From an uncultured beta proteobacterium (GTDB taxonomy: Bacteria > Pseudomonadota > Gammaproteobacteria > Burkholderiales > Rhodocyclaceae), in assembly GCA_903932755.1 (NCBI GenBank), contig CAIZHL010000519.1, positions 1 to 7,147 on the forward strand: DNA of 7,147 nucleotides, written 5' to 3'. The notes beneath the pieces are model-generated. The model was not told the DNA's origin. It made no database searches and was given only the letters and a program-made list of their open reading frames with translations. Positions 1 to 5,585 of the stretch are shown one piece after another (within the stretch, counting starts at the first letter, position 1; each line of letters begins with the position of its first letter). The position numbers were made by a program, and so were the translations under genes.

Positions 1-375
1 CATGTCCTGGCCACCCGCCCTGAGTGAAATGTCCCGCTCTTCGGAACCGTCGATCTGCGCCGCGGAAAACGACTCCACGAAGGCGATGATCCTGGCGATG
101 CGCGCCCGCAGTTCCTCGAAGCTTTGCTCGGTGTCCTCGAACTTCGGTACATCGACGCCGGCCAGCCGGGCGACGCAGCCCTTGGCGTGGTCGGTGGCGA
201 TCTGCACCTGCTTCACCAGCGGCAGCATGTCGGGGAACAGCCGGGCCGAGAGCAGCACGACCGGATCGATCTTCTTCGCCGTCGCATGGGCCTGCGCCCT
301 GGCGAGGATGGCGTCCAGATTTTGCAGCATGTTGGCCAGGCGCGGCGCGCTGGCCTGATACATCGAGATGGTCAT
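1..375 (-). CDS. DUF1993 family protein, N-terminal 125 residues (3' end beyond window)
   Basis: The reverse strand reads from ATG at 375-373 through 125 codons to the window edge with no stop, so the C-terminal part lies outside; family members are roughly 170 residues. The translation starts MTISMYQASAPRLANML and contains KKIDPVVLLSARLFPDMLPL (residues 35-54), QVQIATDHAKGC (56-67) and RLAGVDVPKFEDTEQSF (70-86). These are the conserved blocks of DUF1993 proteins, which I recognise by pattern. A good Shine-Dalgarno (GGAGGG on the minus strand, about 384-389) sits upstream of the ATG and supports this start. The family is a small, mostly helical protein of unknown biochemical role, possibly related to DinB-like four-helix proteins; I cannot assign a reaction. 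No signal peptide is visible, so it is presumably cytoplasmic. It is probably transcribed alone from the palindrome-bearing promoter region at 393-417. Confidence 0.85.
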   Translation of the reverse strand, partial: MTISMYQASAPRLANMLQNLDAILARAQAHATAKKIDPVVLLSARLFPDMLPLVKQVQIATDHAKGCVARLAGVDVPKFEDTEQSFEELRARIARIIAFVESFSAAQIDGSEERDISLRAGGQDM

Positions 376-392
376 GATGGAGCCCTCCGTGA

Positions 393-417
393 ATCGTGCA
401 TTCAAAGCACGATAGCA
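393..417 (-). promoter_or_regulatory. Operator-like palindrome overlapping a possible extended -10 of the DUF1993 gene
   Basis: On the minus strand the half-sites ATCGTGC (413-407) and GCACGAT (399-393) are perfect inverted copies around a 7-base centre TTTGAAT, in which two further pairs match. Nine of ten symmetric positions therefore pair over 21 bp. The sequence TGCTATCGT (417-409) resembles an extended -10 (TGnTATnnT) and overlaps the outer half-site, which would put the transcription start inside the palindrome, about 25-30 bases before the start codon. No convincing -35 hexamer is visible. Reading it as a repressor-type operator is inference; it could also be a 5' UTR hairpin. Confidence 0.4.
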
Positions 418-438
418 CAGGGCCCTGCGCGGAGCCGC

Positions 439-762
439 GCCACCGGGGCCGACCGGTTCGTCTTCGACAGTCTGAGCGGGACGGACGAGCTGCAGGACTT
501 CTCTCACCAGCAGGGTGATCGTATGGTCTTCGATGATGCGGTCTTCGCCGGCCTCGGCGAGGAGGGATTCGGCGTCAGTGCCGCGGCCTTCGCTTCAGGT
601 GCAGGGCTGACCGCGGGGCAGGACTCAAGCGACCGGCTGATCTTCGATACCACGGAGGGGAACCTCTACTACGATGCCGATGGCAGCGGGGCGGACGCCG
701 CCGTTCTGGTCGCGAATCTAGGAAATGCGACATTGGGATTGTTTGATTGCTTGGTGGGGTGA
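439..762 (+). pseudogene. C-terminal remnant of an RTX / serralysin-type calcium-binding secreted protein
   Basis: The frame ending at TGA 760-762 encodes TGADRFVFDSL, then LQDFSHQQGDRMVFDDAVF, SSDRLIFDTTEGNLYYDADG and SGADAAVLVANLG. This order (GADxFVF, then a D-F-x(n)-D box, then DRIIYD-x-TGxLYYDADGSG, then a short hydrophobic tail) is the characteristic end of hemolysin-type calcium-binding proteins exported by type I secretion. The part that should precede it, the catalytic or adhesive domain and the nonapeptide repeats, is missing. The only in-frame ATG (124) lies antisense to the DUF1993 gene and gives unrelated residues, and there is no ribosome site just upstream. The match stops about 20 bases from the DUF1993 promoter region. 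Bases 425-438 in another frame read LRGAA, reminiscent of a LxGGAGADxF lead-in, so a frameshift near 440 is possible. I interpret it as a deletion or recombination scar, not an expressed gene. Confidence 0.6.
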
Positions 763-927
763 GCGGCTGCAACTCGTCCCAAAGCAGTCATCTGGCTTGC
801 GGACGTCATGTGTCGCCTATGGGCACAAACTACTCATTCGCAAGAGTGAAAAGGAGACATTCAATCTCGATTTTCGTGGCTTAACGGGTCGGATTACCTT
901 GCGCGCCGGTCCGCTCGATGGATGGGC
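763..927. other. Non-coding stretch with no recognisable content
   Basis: This lies between the RTX remnant and the stop of the minus-strand DUF2442 gene. A 68-codon plus-strand frame (725-931) crosses it, but it lacks a ribosome site and recognisable motifs. No convincing terminator hairpin or RNA gene is visible. Base composition is more mixed than in the GC-rich genes after 1527. It is probably decayed sequence. Confidence 0.4.
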
Positions 928-1197
928 CTAAGCTATTACTCGACTGACAAGCGGAAACCGTTCGGGGTGGCGAATGGACTCAACGGCCAGGTCGACGTCG
1001 AGATCGGGCCAGTAGAGGTGATTGGACGAGGGAAGTTCGACGCGCAAAATTTTGCCGACTGCGACATCACGAAACCACGGAAATTCGGAGAACGGCAGAA
1101 ACAGTTCTTCGTCGGCCAGCAAGAGCCAGAAGCCGTGCTGCGAGATATTGGTTACCTCAACCTGGGAAGTGCTTGCGCCAAGCGCTGCGGATGTCAT
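928..1197 (-). CDS. DUF2442 domain-containing protein
   Basis: The 89-residue protein carries VEVTNISQHGFWLLL (about 13-27), a LFLPFSEFPWFRDV block (32-45) and the C-terminal LYWPDLDVDLAVESIRHPE (61-79), the hallmark of DUF2442. The start is decided by the ribosome site: AGGAG at 1209-1205 is 7 bases from the ATG at 1197-1195. Another ATG at 1203 is too close to it, and a longer frame to 1257 adds residues unlike the family start. The gene overlaps the end of the upstream DUF4160 gene by 41 bases, so the two are probably cotranscribed and translationally coupled. The molecular function of DUF2442 is not established as far as I know; some members are suspected DNA-binding or antitoxin-like partners of DUF4160, which remains inference here. 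It is intact and cytoplasmic, with no membrane segment. Confidence 0.85.
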   Translation of the reverse strand: MTSAALGASTSQVEVTNISQHGFWLLLADEELFLPFSEFPWFRDVAVGKILRVELPSSNHLYWPDLDVDLAVESIRHPERFPLVSRVIA

Positions 1198-1396
1198 TTT
1201 CATGCTCCTGAACCAGGCGGGTTGCTTCACTGATTTCGCGTCGGGAAAGTCCGGCATGCTGGGCTAGCTCTATCGTCGGCTCAAGCCAGAACTTTGCCTC
1301 GCCATTCTGACCTTGAACATGCACGTGCATTCTCGATTCCTCTCGCGAAAAGAAGTAGAAACGAAACCCGCCTTCGCGAAAAATCGTTGGACTCAT
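1157..1396 (-). CDS. DUF4160 domain-containing protein
   Basis: This 79-residue protein begins MSPTIFREGGFRFYFFSREE, followed by MHVHV (residues 23-27) and GEAKFWLEP (32-40), then a helical tail ending AWRKHFPG. The PTI-x(3)-G-(F/Y)RFYFFS start, the HVHV pair and the AKFWLEP block are the DUF4160 signature, and the length is typical. It is the first gene of a two-gene minus-strand unit, overlapping DUF2442 by 41 bases; this pairing recurs in many bacteria and has the size and layout of a toxin-antitoxin-type module, though no toxicity is known to me. No Shine-Dalgarno precedes the ATG. A TATCAT (1409-1404) ends 7 bases before it, so a leaderless transcript is possible. The start codon lies inside a 9-bp inverted repeat. 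The nearest plus-strand gene, yoaA, is divergent. Confidence 0.85.
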   Translation of the reverse strand: MSPTIFREGGFRFYFFSREESRMHVHVQGQNGEAKFWLEPTIELAQHAGLSRREISEATRLVQEHENDIRSAWRKHFPG

Positions 1397-1431
1397 GGAC
1401 GATATGATACTCGCGAGGAATGGTCCATGAG
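1392..1431. repeat. 9-bp perfect inverted repeat spanning the DUF4160 start codon
   Basis: CTCATGGAC at 1392-1400 is exactly inverted as GTCCATGAG at 1423-1431, with a 22-base spacer that contains the 8-bp palindrome CTCGCGAG (1410-1417). The DUF4160 start codon (1396-1394) is inside the proximal arm. It lies in the 130-bp divergent gap between DUF4160 and yoaA. It could be an autoregulatory operator, or a hairpin covering the start codon if transcription begins upstream. Function is inferred from position only. Confidence 0.45.
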
Positions 1432-1526
1432 CACAGCCTTGAAAAGCCGGATTCGCCGTATCGCCAGCGCCGACTTTTGCCTGTGGCGGGGTCCATGCCC
1501 CCGCGTGCTACCATGCCGCGCCCGCC

Positions 1527-3509
1527 ATGTCAGAACCCATCCACGAAATTGAGCGCAGCTTCGCCCCCGGTGGGCCGCTCGCCTTTGCCGTGCCGGGCTT
1601 TCGTCCGCGGCCGCAGCAACTGGAGATGGCGCAGCGCATCGCAAAGGCGATCGCCGGCAACCTGGCGCTGGTGACCGAGGCCGGCACCGGCACCGGCAAG
1701 ACCTTTGCCTACCTCGTGCCGGCGCTGCTCTCGGGCGGCAAGGTGATCGTTTCCACCGGCACCAAGACCCTGCAGGACCAGCTCTTCAACCGCGACCTGC
1801 CGACGGTGCGCGACGCGCTGAAAGTGGGGGCGACGATCGCGCTGCTGAAGGGCCGCGCCAACTATGTCTGCCCCTACCACCTCGAGCGCGCCATGGACGC
1901 CGGGCGCCTGGCGTCGCGCGAGGAGGCGGCGCACCTGCGCAAGATCGCGCGCTTTGCCGAACGCACCAAGACCGGCGACAAGGCCGAATGCATCGACGTG
2001 CCGGAGGATTCCGGAGCCTGGGGCGTGGCCACCTCGACGCGCGAGAACTGCCTCGGCCAGGAATGCCCCAACGTCAAGGAATGCTTCGTCCTCGCCGCGC
2101 GCCAGGAGGCGCTGACGGCGGACGTGGTGGTGGTCAACCACCACCTGTTCTTTGCCGACGTGATGTTGAAGGACGAGGGCATGGGCGAACTGCTGCCCGC
2201 CTGCAACACGATCATTTTCGACGAGGCGCACCAGTTGCCCGAGGTGGCGGGGCTGTTCTTCGGCGAGAGCGTGTCCACCAGCCAGATCATCGAGCTGGCG
2301 CGCGACACGAAGAACGAGGCGATCGTTGCCGCCAAGGATTACCCGGCGCTGCAGGATGCGGCGCAGGCCCTGGACAAGGCGGCGCGCGACCTGCGCCTGG
2401 CGGTGAAGGGCGAGAACCTGCGCCTGCCTGCGGCCAGGGTCGAGAACGAAGGCGAGTTCCGCGTCGCGCTGCAGGGCCTGGCCGATGCCATCGCGGAACT
2501 CGGCCGTCATCTCGATACCCAGGCCGAGCGCGGCGAGGGCCTGGCCAATTGCCTGCGCCGCACCCAGGAACTGGCGGCGGCGCTGAAGCGCTGGCGCGGC
2601 GGCAGCGCCGACCCGGAGGTGGCCGGTGGTGATGATGTGGTGAAGTGGGTCGAGGTTTACTCGCAGGCGATGTCGCTCAACCTGACGCCGCTCGACATCG
2701 CGCCGATTTTCCAGCGCCAGATGGAGGGCCATCCGCGCGCCTGGATCTTCGCTTCGGCGACGCTGGCGGTAGGCACGAACTTTTCGCATTACTGCGACGA
2801 ACTCGGGCTGGGCGAAGCCGAGACCGCGGTCTGGGGTAGTCCCTTCGATTATGAAAAGAACGCGTTGCTGTATTCGCCGACCGGCATGCCCGATCCGAAC
2901 AGCGCGATGTACCAGGAGGCCGTGGCGGAAGCTGCCTGGCCGGCGATCCGCGCCTCCGGCGGGCGGGCTTTCGTGCTGTGCACCAGCTTGCGCGCGATGC
3001 GCCGCATCCGCGAACTGCTGCAGGAAAAGCTCGCCGCCGAGGGCCTCGAACTGCCCTTGCTGATGCAGGGCGAAGGTTCGCGCAGCGAGCTGCTGGAGCG
3101 CTTCCGGTTTCTCGGCAACGCGATCCTGGTCGCCAGCCAGAGCTTCTGGGAAGGCGTCGACGTGCGCGGCGATGCCTTGTCGCTGGTGGTGATCGACAAG
3201 CTGCCCTTCGCCCCGCCCGACGACCCGGTGCTTGCCGCACGCATCGACAAGCTGCGCGCGGCGGGGCGCAACCCCTTCATGGAATACCAGTTGCCGCGCG
3301 CCGTGATCAACATGAAGCAGGGCTCGGGGCGGCTGATCCGCGACGAGGACGACCGCGGCGTGCTGATGATCTGCGACCCGCGCCTGACCGGCAAGCCCTA
3401 CGGCAAGTCGATCTGGCGCTCGCTGCCGCCAATGCGGCGCACCCGCGACATGGCCGAGGTGGAAGCCTTCTTCGCCGTCGTGGTGCCGGTAGAATCGGTG
3501 CATGAATAG
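1527..3509 (+). CDS. yoaA: YoaA-type ATP-dependent DNA helicase (DinG/XPD-like, Fe-S)
   Basis: The 660-residue superfamily 2 helicase is slightly longer than E. coli YoaA (about 640) and collinear with it. Visible motifs in order are the start-proximal FAPGGPLAFAVPGFRPRPQQ, Walker A GTGTGKT (53-59), motif Ia STGTKTLQDQL (76-86), the four putative Fe-S cysteines C115, C175, C180 and C186, NHHLFFADV (204-212), DEAH box (232-235), FASATL (408-413), SQSFWEGVDVRGD (537-549) and motif VI QGSGRLIRDEDDRG (598-611). All key residues are present. The family unwinds DNA 5' to 3'; YoaA pairs with the clamp-loader subunit HolC and helps repair damaged forks, known from E. coli. DinG is the alternative name, but KDEGMGELLP and NHHLFFAD match YoaA better. 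No clear Shine-Dalgarno precedes the ATG; the start is chosen by homology. Its TAG stop abuts the element at 3509. Confidence 0.9.
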   Translation: MSEPIHEIERSFAPGGPLAFAVPGFRPRPQQLEMAQRIAKAIAGNLALVTEAGTGTGKTFAYLVPALLSGGKVIVSTGTKTLQDQLFNRDLPTVRDALKVGATIALLKGRANYVCPYHLERAMDAGRLASREEAAHLRKIARFAERTKTGDKAECIDVPEDSGAWGVATSTRENCLGQECPNVKECFVLAARQEALTADVVVVNHHLFFADVMLKDEGMGELLPACNTIIFDEAHQLPEVAGLFFGESVSTSQIIELARDTKNEAIVAAKDYPALQDAAQALDKAARDLRLAVKGENLRLPAARVENEGEFRVALQGLADAIAELGRHLDTQAERGEGLANCLRRTQELAAALKRWRGGSADPEVAGGDDVVKWVEVYSQAMSLNLTPLDIAPIFQRQMEGHPRAWIFASATLAVGTNFSHYCDELGLGEAETAVWGSPFDYEKNALLYSPTGMPDPNSAMYQEAVAEAAWPAIRASGGRAFVLCTSLRAMRRIRELLQEKLAAEGLELPLLMQGEGSRSELLERFRFLGNAILVASQSFWEGVDVRGDALSLVVIDKLPFAPPDDPVLAARIDKLRAAGRNPFMEYQLPRAVINMKQGSGRLIRDEDDRGVLMICDPRLTGKPYGKSIWRSLPPMRRTRDMAEVEAFFAVVVPVESVHE

Positions 3510-3538
3510 GGTCTGTTCTCATTCAGTCGGCGGATCGC

Positions 3539-3638
3539 GTTGCGTCCCAATCCGGATGGATGCAAGGCGGAGGGTGCTGGCAATGGTTGTTCCATGGCCA
3601 AGCCCGCCAACGCCGCAGACGCCGGCTTGGGTCGCAAC
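3539..3638. repeat. Internal stem-loop A of the MITE-like element
   Basis: The arms 3539-3550 (GTTGCGTCCCAA) and 3627-3638 (TTGGGTCGCAAC) pair at 11 of 12 positions; the single mismatch is T3545/T3632. Within the loop, CCAAGCC (3598-3604) and GGCTTGG (3624-3630) are also perfect complements; because the second overlaps the outer right arm, the two pairings are mutually exclusive. Confidence 0.5.
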
Positions 3639-3645
3639 CCGAAGG

Positions 3646-3747
3646 GAAGGGGGCGAATCGGGCGCATTGCGGCGTTGCTCCCTCCTTGTTGGGGATTGGC
3701 CCAACCGCGTCGGTCGTGCCTTGCACTGCGCCCGATTTGCCCCCTTC
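3646..3747. repeat. Internal stem-loop B of the MITE-like element
   Basis: The arms 3646-3666 and 3727-3747 pair over 21 positions with one A/G discrepancy (G3655 against T3738, which can wobble-pair in RNA). The core reads GGGGGCGAATCGGGCGCA on the left arm. An apical hairpin GTTGGG (3688-3693) / CCCAAC (3700-3705) lies inside. It occupies the right half of the element, next to the ATP-grasp start. Confidence 0.55.
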
Positions 3748-3762
3748 GCGACCGTCGCCTGA

Positions 3763-5073
3763 ATGAGAACAGACCCTAGTCATTCCGGCATCGAACTCGC
3801 CGACCGGCTCAACGCTGATTGCCATTGCGTCTCCCTCGACAGCGCGAGCCTGGAGGCCGAGTTGGAGCGCGTCAGTCCCGGCTTCCACGACGAGGTGATG
3901 GCGGGGCGGCCGCATTTGTTCTCCTCGTCCGTGGCCTTCGTCAGCGCCGAGCATGTGCGGCGCATGGCGCGGCTGGTGGCAGCGGTGGAGCGCGTCGTGG
4001 CAATGCCGGCCTATCGCGACCATGTGCTGGCCTGGGCGCCGGAAAGTGCGCGGCACCGCTGTGCGGCGCCGGGCGTGTTCCTCGGCTACGATTTTCATTT
4101 GGGAAGTACCGGTCCGCAACTGATCGAGATCAACACCAACGCCGGCGGCGGCCTGCTCAATGCCCTGCTGGCGCGCGCGCAGAAGGCCTGCTGCGACGAC
4201 GTCGAGGCGCTGCTGCCGGGCGATCTGGGCGGCGATACGCCGGAGCACCTGTTCCTCGAAATGTTCCGTGCCGAGTGGAAGGCTTTCGCTCAGAAAGTCG
4301 GCGCCGGCGATACGGTGAAACGCATCGCCATCGTCGACGAAGCGCCGCAGACGCAGTACCTCTATCCCGAGTTCGTACTGTTCCGCCGCCTGTTCGAGCA
4401 GGCCGGGATCGCCGCGGTGATCTGCGATCCGCAGGAACTGGCGTTTCGCGACGGCGCGCTGTGGCATGGCGCCGGGCGCATCGACCTGGTCTACAACCGG
4501 CTCACCGATTTTGCGCTGGATGCGCCGGCCAATGCAGCCCTGCGCGCCGCGTATCTGGCCGACGCGGCGCTGGTCACGCCGCACCCGCAGGCCCATGCGC
4601 TTTACGCCGACAAGCGCAACCTGGTGGCGCTGTCGGACGACACGTTGCTGACAAGCTGGGGCGTCGATGCCGAAACCCGCACCACGCTGGCCAACAAGAT
4701 TCCGCGTACCGAACTGGTACTGGCACGGAATGCCGACGACCTCTGGGCGCGGCGCAAGCAGCTCTTCTTCAAGCCGGCGGCGGGCTACGGCTCGAAGGCC
4801 GCCTACCGCGGCGACAAGATCACCAGGCGGGTTTTCGACGAGGTGCTGGCCGGCAGCTACATCGCCCAGGCCCTGGTGCCGCCTTCCTCGCGCACGCTGA
4901 AAGTCGGCGAGGCGCCGGTGGAACTCAAGCTCGACCTGCGCAACTATGTCTACGCCGGCCACGTGCAACTCATCGCCGCCCGCCTGTGGCAGGGCCAGAC
5001 CACCAACTTCCGCACCCCCGGCGGCGGCTTCGCGCCGGTGCTGACGGTGCCTTCCGTTCAGGGTGCCGCATGA
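3763..5073 (+). CDS. Uncharacterised predicted ATP-grasp-fold protein
   Basis: This 436-residue cytoplasmic protein has no close named relative I can recall. Motifs in order: QLIEINTNAGGGLLN (119-133), DLVYNRLTDF (241-250), a KRNLVALSDD helix (284-293), FFKPAAGYGSKAAYRG (335-350), SYIAQALVPP (365-374), KLDLRNYVYAG (389-399) and TTNFRTPGGGFAPV (413-426). A lysine in F-x-KP plus a glycine-rich loop, followed by late acidic/asparagine residues, suggests an ATP-grasp ligase, perhaps circularly permuted because EINTN comes early; this is inference. Such enzymes join a carboxylate to an amine or thiol via an acyl phosphate. The start is forced: TGA (3760-3762) immediately precedes ATG 3763, and the next in-frame ATG is codon 46. 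The first five residues (MRTDP) come from the element's terminal repeat; before insertion the protein would have begun MNSHSGIEL. No Shine-Dalgarno is visible. Its stop overlaps mobB by ATGA. Confidence 0.75.
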   Translation: MRTDPSHSGIELADRLNADCHCVSLDSASLEAELERVSPGFHDEVMAGRPHLFSSSVAFVSAEHVRRMARLVAAVERVVAMPAYRDHVLAWAPESARHRCAAPGVFLGYDFHLGSTGPQLIEINTNAGGGLLNALLARAQKACCDDVEALLPGDLGGDTPEHLFLEMFRAEWKAFAQKVGAGDTVKRIAIVDEAPQTQYLYPEFVLFRRLFEQAGIAAVICDPQELAFRDGALWHGAGRIDLVYNRLTDFALDAPANAALRAAYLADAALVTPHPQAHALYADKRNLVALSDDTLLTSWGVDAETRTTLANKIPRTELVLARNADDLWARRKQLFFKPAAGYGSKAAYRGDKITRRVFDEVLAGSYIAQALVPPSSRTLKVGEAPVELKLDLRNYVYAGHVQLIAARLWQGQTTNFRTPGGGFAPVLTVPSVQGAA

Positions 5074-5585
5074 AAGTGTTCGGACTCGCCGGCTGGTCCG
5101 GTTCGGGCAAGACCACGCTGCTGGAAGAACTGATTCCGCGCCTGACGGCGGCCGGCTTGCGCGTCTCGCTGATCAAGCACGCCCACCATCGTTTCGACAT
5201 CGACCATCCGGGCAAGGATTCCTACCGCCTGCGCGAGGCCGGCTGCTCCGAAGTGCTGCTGATTTCCGACCAGCGCTGGGTGCTGATGCACGAGCTGCGC
5301 GGTGCGCCGGAACCCTCCCTGGAGGAGCAGATCGCGCGCTTTTCCGAGTGCGACCTGGTGCTGGTGGAAGGCTTCAAGCAGACACCGATTCCGAAGCTGG
5401 AGGTGCATCGGCCCTCGGTCGGCAAGCCGCTGATCGCCGGCACCGGGGTCGAAACGATCGTCGCCGTCGCCACCGACGAACCGGCCGCACTTGACGGGCT
5501 GACATCATTGCCGATACTGGCACTCAACGACCGCGACGCGATCGCGGATTTCATTCTTCACCACATGGGATTTCGCAATGCTTGA
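5070..5585 (+). CDS. mobB: MobB, molybdopterin-guanine dinucleotide synthesis adaptor GTPase
   Basis: The 171-residue protein begins MKVFGLAGWSGSGKTTLLEEL with the Walker A loop at residues 8-16. It continues with SLIKHAHHRFDIDHPGKDSYRLREAG (33-58), LLISDQRWVLMHEL (63-76), the CDLVLVEGFKQTPIPKLEVHR block (94-114) and PILALNDRDAIADFI (148-162), all typical of MobB, and the length is normal. MobB binds GTP and assists MobA in attaching GMP to the molybdenum cofactor to make the guanine dinucleotide form. The start overlaps the ATP-grasp stop as ATGA, with AGGG (5060-5063) six bases upstream as ribosome site; the frame stays open further upstream (to 3819), but that is antiparsimonious with the overlap and motifs. 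It overlaps moeA by 8 bases. Tight packing implies one transcript and coupled translation with its neighbours. Confidence 0.95.
   Translation: MKVFGLAGWSGSGKTTLLEELIPRLTAAGLRVSLIKHAHHRFDIDHPGKDSYRLREAGCSEVLLISDQRWVLMHELRGAPEPSLEEQIARFSECDLVLVEGFKQTPIPKLEVHRPSVGKPLIAGTGVETIVAVATDEPAALDGLTSLPILALNDRDAIADFILHHMGFRNA

Larger units (their letters stand above)
3502..3762 (+). other. 86-codon leader frame from the ancestral ATP-grasp start through the inserted element
   Basis: The ATG at 3502, overlapping the yoaA stop as ATGAATAG, opens a frame that crosses the whole inserted element without a stop for 86 codons. It ends at TGA 3760-3762, directly followed by the ATG (3763) of the ATP-grasp gene in the same frame. 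The peptide (MNRVCSHSVGGSRC...FATVA) resembles no family I know and is arginine-, proline- and alanine-rich, as expected of translated GC-rich element DNA. It may be translated only by coupling to yoaA and could deliver ribosomes to the TGA-ATG junction. I do not claim a functional peptide. Confidence 0.3.
3507..3778. mobile_element. MITE-like non-autonomous element with 18-bp terminal inverted repeats and TA flanks
   Basis: GGGTCTGTTCTCATTCAG at 3509-3526 is perfectly inverted at 3759-3776, and both ends are bordered by TA (3507-3508 and 3777-3778). The element proper is 268 bp. A TA target duplication fits IS630/Tc1-mariner elements and some IS5 (IS427-like) elements. No transposase frame is present, so it would have to be moved in trans. 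Inside are two long imperfect stem-loops (3539-3638 and 3646-3747), so the folded single strand is a terminal stem enclosing two hairpins. Excising 3509-3778 rebuilds an overlapping stop/start between the neighbouring genes, which strongly supports insertion. Family assignment is uncertain. Confidence 0.8.

Noticed and set aside
418..440. CAGGGCCCTG (418-427) and GCGCGG/CCGCGC (427-440) palindromes
   Set aside because: These are short GC-only symmetries next to the RTX scar; the second has a 2-base loop and neither has supporting context.
124..762. Treating the whole frame from ATG 124 as a 212-residue RTX gene
   Set aside because: The first 100 codons are antisense to the DUF1993 gene and do not resemble RTX sequence; only the part after about 439 is recognisable.
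1198..1257. Longer DUF2442 starts at 1257 or 1203
   Set aside because: The AGGAG at 1209-1205 is at the right distance only from the ATG at 1197; the added residues are unlike the family and merely lengthen the overlap.
1439..1504. A promoter (TTGAAA at 1439 with TATCGC at 1459) and a GCGGGG/CCCCGC hairpin (1486-1504) ahead of yoaA
   Set aside because: The hexamer spacing is 14 bases, too short, and the 6-bp GC hairpin is what chance gives in GC-rich DNA; neither is strong enough to annotate.
1530..3503. A 657-codon minus-strand open frame opposite yoaA
   Set aside because: It is the complement of a GC-rich gene with strong third-position bias; its translation is histidine/arginine/glutamine-rich with no motifs, while the plus strand has a complete helicase motif set.
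3523..4968. A 481-codon minus-strand open frame opposite the ATP-grasp gene, running into the element
   Set aside because: It has no ribosome site or recognisable domain, and the antisense frame is open for the same compositional reason.
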